Below, piece by piece: positions 34,701 to 40,363 of a stretch of DNA of 40,363 nucleotides. The first letter of the stretch is position 1; every line of letters starts with the position of its first letter. A program made the position numbers and the translations under genes. Where the stretch lies: the NCBI GenBank assembly GCA_039029315.1, contig JBCCGK010000106.1:1-40363 (forward strand), in the 5' to 3' direction. The stretch comes from JBCCCJ01 sp039029315. GTDB taxonomy: Bacteria > Bacteroidota > Bacteroidia > J057. Under the pieces are notes generated by a model that saw only the letters and a program-made list of their open reading frames with translations, had not been told where the DNA came from and ran no database searches.

Positions 34701-37700
34701 AGGATGGAAGTGGAAGCTTATTGTATGCTAATAATTCAGATTGTTCCTGGCTGATCCAACCGCCAAATGTAAGTTCTATCTACCTAGATTTTGACTATTT
34801 TGATTTGGAGCTGGGAGAAGATAGTATCATCATTCACGATGGAACAGATGCCACGGCACCTATCATTGGAAAATTCACTGGCTTTGGGCCACCTCCCGTT
34901 ATACAGGCAACAAGTGGGGCAATGTTCCTCCGGTTTATCAGTAATGGTAGCATTCAGGAAGGCGGATGGCAAGCCAATTATTCTTCCCGATTGGCGAGAA
35001 TTACTGAATACGAATACTGGTTTGATGATGCAGCAACAGTTCATTCCGTTTCAGTTACAGGGGCATTACAAAGTGAACTCTCACTCGACCTCAACATCCC
35101 CACCCCTACCCTCGCTCCTGGCCTCCACATCTTCAATATTCGCTTCCTGGATGACCTGGGCCAGTGGTCCTCTCCCCTCTCTCAATACTTCCACAAAGGT
35201 CCCGTCTCCGACGGAGGTATCAGCGAAATCATCGCTTATGAATATTGGATCGACGAAGACTTTGCTAACAAAGTATCCATCTCCCATGCACCGACAGGCA
35301 CACTCAATATCGACACACTAGTCGACATAGCCAATATTTCCCCAGGCTTGCATATATTCAATATTCGCGTGCTGGATGAATTTGGACAATGGTCCTCACC
35401 GCTTTCGCAGTATTTCCACAAAAGACAAGTCTCCGATGGAGGGATCAGTGAGATCGTTGCCTATGAATACTGGGTGGATGAGGACTATGCGAATAAGGTC
35501 AGTGTCTCACATGCACCAGTAGGCGTATTGGATCTTGATACTTTGCTGGATATGGCGAACCTTGATCGAGGCCTGCACACCTTTAACCTCCGTGTCTTGG
35601 ACGAATACGGACAGTGGTCATCGGTGCTGAGCCAGTACTTTCACAAAATCGGCAAACCGGGCCTTCCCTTGCCCAATCTTGTGGTAGGCTATCGCTATTG
35701 GTTTGATGACATGGATTCAGCCTTGGTATATCAATCCCTGGCGGTGCCCGAAAATCCCCTGGATTTGATGGTGGACATCGATGCGAGCAGTTTGGATACA
35801 GGATTTCACAGGATTCATCTGCAATTTCTTGATACGATGGAATATTGGAGCTCGGTGCTGACAGATACCTTCTATCGGGGGGCCATTCTCAGCCCAAACG
35901 CCGATTTCAGTCTGGCAAGTGCCTTGCATTGTGTCGGCAGTTCGATTAGCTTTCAGAATCTTTCTACCAATGCCACAACATACAGCTGGAACTTCGGAGA
36001 TGGGAATGGCAGTACCTCCCCGCAACCAACGCATACATATCAAACCATTGGAAGTTATACGGTGACCCTCATTGCGGAGGATAGCACCACAGGACAACGA
36101 GACACCCTTGTCCAGAATCAATTTGTTCAGATCATCGATGCCCCACAATTGGTGGCACTTGCTGCTGACACGATTTGTATAGGGGGGAGTAGCAGTTTGA
36201 CCACCAGCGGTGCAACTACCTATAGTTGGTCTCCGGCCAACAGTCTGAATACAACTACAGGCAACACAGTCATTGCCTCTCCAGGCACGACCACAACCTA
36301 TACAGTAAATGGAAGTAATCAATGTGGCACAGATTCAAAAAGTGTCACCATTACAGTCGATGATCCCCAACTCAGTTTTCAGACAACAGCCCCTGCTTGT
36401 GGCATGTCTACAGGTTCACTCACTGCCAATGTTAGTGGAGCTATTGGCAATCTTGGCTATGCCTGGAGCAACAATGCCACCACCCAGACAGTGAACAATC
36501 TCCCAGCGGGTACTTATTCCCTCACGGTCACGGATCAGTTGGGGTGTAGCACCACTGAATCCATTTCACTTAGTGATTTGCCCGGACCCTTTCTGACAGG
36601 AACAGAACAAAATCCTAGTTGTGGAGATTCGAATGGAAGTGTATCTGTCAATAGCTCAACTGGCACGCTCCCCATCCATTATCTCTGGAATACAGGCGCC
36701 ACCGATTCAAGCCTTGCGAATCTCCCGGCGGGCACCTATACAGTCATCGCCACAGATGCAAACGCCTGCAAAGACAGCCTGAGTTTTGTCTTGAATGACA
36801 TCGCAGGACCTAGCATCAGCAGCACCGTGCTCGATGCCAATTGTGGACAAGCAGATGGTTCCGCTCAGGCCAACACCAATGGCGGCACCTCCCCCTTTCA
36901 GTTCGAATGGAGTACAGGTGCTCAAGGACAAAGCATCAGTGGATTGCCAGCAGGTAGTTATCAGGTTTGGGTAATAGATGCCAATGCCTGTACAGATACA
37001 ACAAGTCTGACTGTTGCAGATCTTCCAGGACCAGACTTGACTACCACTGGTTCGGATGCGCATTGTGGGCAAGCAGATGGTGCTGCGACTGCCATCCCCG
37101 TAGGTGGCAATGGTCCATTCCTGTATCAGTGGAGCACGGGAACAAGTGGCAATACTGTCAGTGGATTAGCAGCAGGCAGTTATCAGGTTTGGGTAAGCGA
37201 CGGGAACAATTGCACCGATACGACCAGTTTTATGATCAATGACCTGCCTGGTCCTTCGATCGTATCCACAGCCATTGATGCCAATTGTGGCAATGCAGAT
37301 GGATCTGCCATCGCAACGGCCAGTGGCGGAACAAGTCCTTATCTCTTCGAATGGAATACAGGGGCTACAGGAGCCACTCTGAACGGTATTGCGGCAGGCA
37401 GCTATCAGGTCTGGGTAACTGATGCCAACAATTGTACTGACACAAGTCAGGTGCTCATCAACAATATTGGAGGACCTCAACTCCTTCTTACAGCATCCTC
37501 TACTTCTTGCCACAATAGTCAGGACGGGTTTGTGAATGCCAATATCTCAGGTGGCACCGCTCCATATCAATATAGCTGGTCAAGTGGAGATTCTACGCTC
37601 TCTGTAGCCAATCTTCCATCTGGTCTATATACTTTCCAGGTTCTGGATGTGAATGGCTGTCTCAGTTCTGATACCGTTACTGTAAATGCCCCGGCACCGA

Positions 37701-38872
37701 TTCTTCTAACTCTAAGCTTGGATCAAGCGATACAATGTTATGGCGATCAAACGGCTTCAATATCTGCCCAGCTTAGTGGGGGAACAAGCAACATCCATTT
37801 ACTCTGGAATACCGGAGATATGAATGATACCCTCCATATGCTTGGAGCAGGAAACTATTCATTACTAGCTACAGATGCGAATGCTTGTCAAGACAGTGCC
37901 TCCATTAGCATTTCTCAGCCTGATTCTCTCCACCTATCAGCCACTCAAACCGATGTTTCCTGCTTTGGGACTGCTGATGCAAGTATCCAGCTGATGACTT
38001 TGGGCGGAACAGGAATGTATACCTATCAATGGAATACTGGAGATAATAGTTCTACCCTTTCACAATTGGATACCGGTTTGTATTGGGTGCATGTATTCGA
38101 TGAAAATGACTGCCCTGTAATGGACAGCTTTTTGATCACAGAACCATCACCTCTCGCACTTGATGTAGGACCGGATCAGGCAGCTTGTGATAGCCTGCTT
38201 CTCGGCCCTCTTCTAGTTGATCCGACCTATCAATACCAATGGTCAAGTGGCCAGCAAATGGATAGCATTTGGGTATTCACCAGTGGGAGTTATATTCTGA
38301 CAGCAACAGATACCAGTCAGTGCCATACTTCTGATAGTATTTTGGTCAGTATCGATCAGTCTCCGCAAGCAATATTTACCAGCAGCATTGACAGCAATAC
38401 GGTTGAATTTCAAGCCTTGGATACGATCCATGTATCCTCCTATACCTGGACCTTTGGAGATGGAAGCATGAGCAACTTACCAACTCCAAGTCATACCTAT
38501 ACTGATACCGGAACCTATCTTGTGCAACTCATTGTCAGCAATGGACTCTGCGAGCCAGATACCTTTATGCAAGAAATCCACATTAGTCCAACGGTAGGGC
38601 TCGCGGGTTTTGACGGACAGCCGGACATCAGAATTTACCCAAATCCAGCGGATCAAATGATTACCGTATCGGTAGCTGGCTTTGAGGGTCCTGCTCTTCA
38701 GTTATTGCTATTCGATATGTTGGGAAAAGAAATCAAACATACTCAGATGTATGTGGAAGGAGGAAAAGGAGTAGCAAATCTAGCTGTAAAAAATCTGAGC
38801 AATGGCGTATATATTGTACGCTTGATCCATCAGAATCAACACTATGTAAAGAAACTGGAGATCATCCACTGA
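31772..38872 (+). CDS. Giant secreted S1-type protease / SprB-repeat adhesin with T9SS sorting domain
   Basis: A 2366-residue exported mosaic. After the signal peptide (ends near FGYSQ) and a beta-rich propeptide-like part, a trypsin-like lysyl-endopeptidase-type domain spans about 190-460: His259 (TANHC), Asp305 (NNLDFSLLEL) and Ser390 (SSGSPLFD). Three PPC-like domains follow (about 462-850; YEPNNSL, YEPNDPV, YEDNDLP), each ending near a WTP/WSP linker. Then come a beta module, a CUB domain (about 964-1073), four 75-76-residue YWFDD...GQWSSPLSQYFHK repeats (about 1076-1370), a PKD domain and an Ig-like unit. Eight or so SprB repeats (about 1530-2130) precede another PKD and a type A T9SS sorting domain (about 2280-2366, RIYPNPADQ). 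It is likely a cell-surface adhesin with a protease head. The residues before the Ser motif are Phe-Ile where relatives have Gly-Gly, so activity is doubtful. Base composition shifts near 33520. Confidence 0.88.
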   Translation: MRNILTLGYLIIIIGLTFGYSQISQKGSPISSNVSFFKVEEVPFISMPAFDIDILKKEDSINQSLGIGPNRFAKSFDVSLSPDSFGVWDTINQTHKVWRLGIHSANAYSICLIFDKFTLPLGAELYVYSKNKNHTIGAFNHKNNKSWNSLTTTPVQGDSIIIEYNEPLNVLFNGKLNIGTIAHDYSGTLVSFNNINGSFSTSLSCNVDINCPEGDPWQKEKRGVCLIMVPDINGMAWCSGSLINNTSLDGTPYFLTANHCIQSEGAANHSVYIFNYESPTCNGPNGSLTQTICGASLKATINNLDFSLLELSCPIPSEYNAYFNGWNRKKHSKPRKTAGIHHPNGDVKKISIDNQKSKTTTWTPSMPPYYDLFSHWLVDYDIGITEFISSGSPLFDENHLIVGDLTGGNDSPTPCATGVPRSSYYAKFSTSWDKYNNLPSTHLKPWLDPINSGVKILNGCGESYEPNNSLAEASDIWPQLGNSQDLFVTNSVISTPSDVDFFDINLNSTGTLQIDLGNLPEDYTIELFNSSGTQLLGSSDLQGVLTETIVYPYSINTSTTLKLKIFSNVGASNPCKEYKIWISWSPGTGCPITYEPNDPVSEAWDDLFPQALGSTADFETLDTYISTPQDEDYYEIPVQAQGQLSIDLNNLPADYDLYLLDENEVPIPGFTPQSGTTAENITYPYSGTNATTFYAKVVAAGSTIDACSPYTLTITWTPNGGCVDTYEDNDLPINAKTVTFSNLNVIGFSTPKFINSAIFDGTDIDLYQLNASEDGTADIQLSNLPANYDLAILDANGNPTTYASQLLGTATESIILPISGAPINYMIEVKGVNNASSQCNQYKLEVTWTPTNPCVVPAIPTPYSPGPPVGPGIVINTESPTFDWEIISGITEYELNISEYPYGTSHLVFSQCVNSPPYTLPPGILTSGKLYRWDVQSSVGCSACKSNPSYELYFQVQIMPSNYCGAATLTAPSGTLEDGSGSLLYANNSDCSWLIQPPNVSSIYLDFDYFDLELGEDSIIIHDGTDATAPIIGKFTGFGPPPVIQATSGAMFLRFISNGSIQEGGWQANYSSRLARITEYEYWFDDAATVHSVSVTGALQSELSLDLNIPTPTLAPGLHIFNIRFLDDLGQWSSPLSQYFHKGPVSDGGISEIIAYEYWIDEDFANKVSISHAPTGTLNIDTLVDIANISPGLHIFNIRVLDEFGQWSSPLSQYFHKRQVSDGGISEIVAYEYWVDEDYANKVSVSHAPVGVLDLDTLLDMANLDRGLHTFNLRVLDEYGQWSSVLSQYFHKIGKPGLPLPNLVVGYRYWFDDMDSALVYQSLAVPENPLDLMVDIDASSLDTGFHRIHLQFLDTMEYWSSVLTDTFYRGAILSPNADFSLASALHCVGSSISFQNLSTNATTYSWNFGDGNGSTSPQPTHTYQTIGSYTVTLIAEDSTTGQRDTLVQNQFVQIIDAPQLVALAADTICIGGSSSLTTSGATTYSWSPANSLNTTTGNTVIASPGTTTTYTVNGSNQCGTDSKSVTITVDDPQLSFQTTAPACGMSTGSLTANVSGAIGNLGYAWSNNATTQTVNNLPAGTYSLTVTDQLGCSTTESISLSDLPGPFLTGTEQNPSCGDSNGSVSVNSSTGTLPIHYLWNTGATDSSLANLPAGTYTVIATDANACKDSLSFVLNDIAGPSISSTVLDANCGQADGSAQANTNGGTSPFQFEWSTGAQGQSISGLPAGSYQVWVIDANACTDTTSLTVADLPGPDLTTTGSDAHCGQADGAATAIPVGGNGPFLYQWSTGTSGNTVSGLAAGSYQVWVSDGNNCTDTTSFMINDLPGPSIVSTAIDANCGNADGSAIATASGGTSPYLFEWNTGATGATLNGIAAGSYQVWVTDANNCTDTSQVLINNIGGPQLLLTASSTSCHNSQDGFVNANISGGTAPYQYSWSSGDSTLSVANLPSGLYTFQVLDVNGCLSSDTVTVNAPAPILLTLSLDQAIQCYGDQTASISAQLSGGTSNIHLLWNTGDMNDTLHMLGAGNYSLLATDANACQDSASISISQPDSLHLSATQTDVSCFGTADASIQLMTLGGTGMYTYQWNTGDNSSTLSQLDTGLYWVHVFDENDCPVMDSFLITEPSPLALDVGPDQAACDSLLLGPLLVDPTYQYQWSSGQQMDSIWVFTSGSYILTATDTSQCHTSDSILVSIDQSPQAIFTSSIDSNTVEFQALDTIHVSSYTWTFGDGSMSNLPTPSHTYTDTGTYLVQLIVSNGLCEPDTFMQEIHISPTVGLAGFDGQPDIRIYPNPADQMITVSVAGFEGPALQLLLFDMLGKEIKHTQMYVEGGKGVANLAVKNLSNGVYIVRLIHQNQHYVKKLEIIH
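34997..35880 (+). repeat. Four 75-76-residue YWFD/GQWSS coding repeats
   Basis: The EYW (or RYW) codons recur at 35012, 35240, 35465 and 35693, giving spacings of 228, 225 and 228 bp. Each unit runs from xYEYWxDxD to LGQWSSxLSQYFHK, and the fourth is most diverged. Units two and three are the closest pair. Confidence 0.85.
36360..38150 (+). repeat. SprB-type coding repeats (about eight units)
   Basis: Each unit has a Cys-Gly-x-x-x-Gly start, a central YxWSTG or YLWNTG motif, LPAGTYxVxVTDxxxC and an acidic Thr/Ser end. In the middle three units the DNA stretch TATCAGGT(T/C)TGGGTAA recurs at 36959, 37181 and 37403, exactly 222 bp apart. Those units are therefore recent or gene-converted copies; outer units are more diverged. 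Confidence 0.85.
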
Positions 38873-38885
38873 TCAGACAATAAGG

Positions 38886-38946
38886 TGGTGCTCCCAACGA
38901 ATTACGAGTCTGTCACTCATCTTGTTGGAAGCACCATTACCCCACG
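38886..38946. terminator. Large imperfect inverted repeat after the giant gene
   Basis: TGGTGCTCCCAAC (38886-38898) pairs with GTTGGAAGCACCA (38934-38946) over 12 of 13 positions. Inside, GAGT (38906-38909) pairs with ACTC (38915-38918). It begins 14 bp after the giant gene's stop. No T-run follows on the plus strand, so it may be a structured 3' end or a protein site rather than a simple terminator. The remaining gap to 39176 shows nothing else. Confidence 0.5.
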
Positions 38947-39176
38947 GATTCAAAGTAAATTGAATTGTGAGAAGGGCCTAAACATACGTATCACCCAAAA
39001 TTCCTTGCGGGAATGGGAATTGAATTAGATTTGAAGCAAATTAAGCCGTTTTGAGGAAAATAAATTCCTTTTCCAAGGCTCCATTTATGGAAATCCAACA
39101 GTTAATTATGGCAAGAAATCGGGGAATATTTCATTTCTACCCCAACCATCTGGAGTAAAATCCTCCCTCTTTTCTA

Positions 39177-39863
39177 CTAGATGTCTCCCAAAAACGGACG
39201 AACAACAATGTCTTCAATCACCGTTCGCTCACTCATCGCATAAGCATTCCAAACGAGACTGGCGATGTCTTCCACCGGGATGAAGCGCTCATCAGGTAAT
39301 TCGGCAGCATCCCAGGATGGCGTACGCACTGCTCCCGGCATAATACTGATCACCCGGATACCAAATTCTTTCATTTCCTCCCGCAGGTTTTTGGAGAACC
39401 CCAGCATCGCATATTTGGAGATTCCATAGGAACCTCCATACTGATAAGGCTTGATACTGGCCACGCTGGCAATGTTAAAAATGGTCCCGGATTTGCGTTC
39501 CATCATCTTGGGCAACAAGCCTTTTGTCAGATAGTAGGTACTGTCCATATTGGTGGCCATCAGCAGCTCATAGGTATCATCTGACTCTGAATGAAGTTGT
39601 CCTGGCAAAAAGGTTCCCCCATTGTTCACCAATACATCCAGGGTTCCGTAGGTCTCATTGAGCCATACAGCCATTTGTTTGACAGCAGCTTTGTCCGAGA
39701 TGTCGCAGATATAGGTATGCAGCTTGGGCATCTCTGCCTTCGCTTTGTCGAGTTTTTCCTGTCCTCTTGCACAGATGATGACCTGAAAGCCTTCCTGATA
39801 GAAGCGTCGCGCAATCCCAAGACCGATTCCTTGTGACGCGCCGGAGATGAAGATTGTTTTCAT
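39177..39863 (-). CDS. SDR family NAD(P)-dependent oxidoreductase
   Basis: A cytoplasmic short-chain dehydrogenase of 228 residues. The ATG at 39863 is chosen so that MKTIFISGASQGIG begins directly with the Rossmann beta-strand; an in-frame ATG is 7 codons upstream. The cofactor loop is GASQGIG (8-14), NNGG is at about 80-83, the catalytic Ser is in NIASVAS, and Tyr/Lys are in YGISK. PGAVRTP follows as in classical SDRs. A TACTTTTG element (39868-39875) sits only 4 bp before the ATG, which would give an mRNA with almost no leader. The substrate is unknown. Confidence 0.92.
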   Translation of the reverse strand: MKTIFISGASQGIGLGIARRFYQEGFQVIICARGQEKLDKAKAEMPKLHTYICDISDKAAVKQMAVWLNETYGTLDVLVNNGGTFLPGQLHSESDDTYELLMATNMDSTYYLTKGLLPKMMERKSGTIFNIASVASIKPYQYGGSYGISKYAMLGFSKNLREEMKEFGIRVISIMPGAVRTPSWDAAELPDERFIPVEDIASLVWNAYAMSERTVIEDIVVRPFLGDI

Positions 39864-40041
39864 CCGCCAAAAGTACAGTTTCACGAGGGTTCATAAAAAT
39901 TTCATGTCCTCCCATAGATTTCTTTAGGAATCTCAGTTTGACTTTGTCCATTTTTAAAACAGAATTATCCTTCATTCCAGCCTTTAGGTAGCTTTTTTGA
40001 ATAATTAAACTTCGCCATTTTTGGGTAATGTTGATTTATTC
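39864..40041. other. Upstream region of the SDR gene
   Basis: AT-rich sequence between the SDR gene and R2 copy C. Apart from the TACTTTTG element next to the SDR start, nothing is recognised. A minus-strand frame that overlaps the SDR gene (39655-39975) is a shadow. Confidence 0.4.
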
Positions 40042-40198
40042 TAAGTAAGTGGACACAATTTATATTGGGTAATCATCTTCCACCCTCTCGCTCTCCCGCC
40101 AGCGGGAGACATCAGCCCACACGGCCAGGAATCGACGATTTCCCTTTGGAGGGGGCTGGGAGGAATAGAATAAGCATATGTAAGGATGTCCACCAACT
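40042..40198 (+). repeat. Dispersed repeat R2, copy C
   Basis: Shares with copy A the ATCATCTTCCACCCTCTCGC entry, the perfect TCTCCCGC-CA-GCGGGAGA hairpin, and the ATCGACGATTTCC and GGAGGGGGCTGGGAGGAA segments. The left end TAAGTAAGTGGACACAATT matches the inverted right end of copy B. The right end (TGTCCACCAACT) has drifted. Confidence 0.7.
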
Positions 40199-40266
40199 GA
40201 ATTGAAAAATGGCAGGTGAGGTCTTGCTAAGAGATGGGGATTCCCATTTTGGCCAAAGTCAAACTC

Positions 40267-40363
40267 AGAGACTGTTTGGAAATCTGTTACTTATTTTTTG
40301 TACACGTATTTTTTCCTCATTCTGCGGCTTTTTTTGTTCCCATAGCACCACTATGAGAACAAA
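40267..40363 (+). repeat. Dispersed repeat R1, copy D (runs to the window edge)
   Basis: Starts AGAGACTGTTTGGAAATCTG, then CACGTATTTTTTCCTCATTC and a second T-tract, and ends with CACTATGAGAACAAA, the same end as copy A in reverse. CATAG/CTATG near 40343-40358 can form a short hairpin. It may extend past the window. Confidence 0.72.

Noticed and set aside
35717..36322. 201-residue minus-strand ORF
   Set aside because: Antisense to the giant adhesin gene; Cys/Arg/Gly-rich shadow without a domain.

Overview
The window comes from a member of the phylum Bacteroidota. The case rests on Por/type IX secretion (T9SS) type A C-terminal sorting domains on several giant secreted proteins, SprB-type adhesin repeats, an ECF-sigma/FecR/STN group, a TonB-dependent receptor with an N-terminal carboxypeptidase-regulatory-like domain, and promoters of the phylum-specific TTG-N20-TAnnTTTG form. 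The mosaic surface proteins fit a marine or sediment gliding lineage such as Saprospiria, but the sequence alone does not fix genus or class. No rRNA, tRNA, CRISPR array or complete insertion sequence was seen.

Layout. 1-527: two dispersed repeats, called R1 and R2 here. 528-2242: cysE-cysM, a translationally coupled cysteine-biosynthesis pair. 2253-2350: a second R1. 2364-6045 (minus): ECF sigma factor, FecR anti-sigma factor, and an STN/outer-membrane repeat protein in place of the usual TonB receptor. 6171-7678 (minus): small membrane protein, TalC-type transaldolase, lipoprotein. 8074-11098: TonB-dependent receptor and DUF1697 protein. 11713-15837: 1374-residue sugar-dehydrogenase-like secreted mosaic, a strong terminator, then a third R1. 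16047-17981 (minus): M1 metallopeptidase. 18125-20986: two paralogous membrane-anchored CHAT (caspase-like) proteins. 21081-23437: serine hydrolase (minus) and GNAT acetyltransferase (plus). 23476-23696: R1 fragment and R2. 23858-25234: Tat-exported Gfo/Idh/MocA oxidoreductase. 25985-38872: five closely spaced secreted-protein genes ending in a 2366-residue protease/adhesin mosaic. 39177-39863 (minus): SDR oxidoreductase. 40042-40363: R2 followed by R1.

Two loci stand out. The first is the CHAT pair. Both proteins are predicted to have a cytoplasmic CHAT domain and one membrane helix. The first has a large periplasmic TPR part but has Tyr where the catalytic His should be. The second keeps the His/Cys dyad but has almost no periplasmic part. 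This suggests a transmembrane sensor (pseudoenzyme) and executor pair. The second is the 13-kb surface-protein operon: a YadA-head-like/kelch fusion, two paralogous beta-helix proteins sharing an unusual conserved C-terminus, and a giant gene whose AT-rich protease module is joined to a GC-richer adhesin body. The R1 and R2 families are compact non-coding elements that look like miniature mobile elements; two R1 copies lie between convergent genes.
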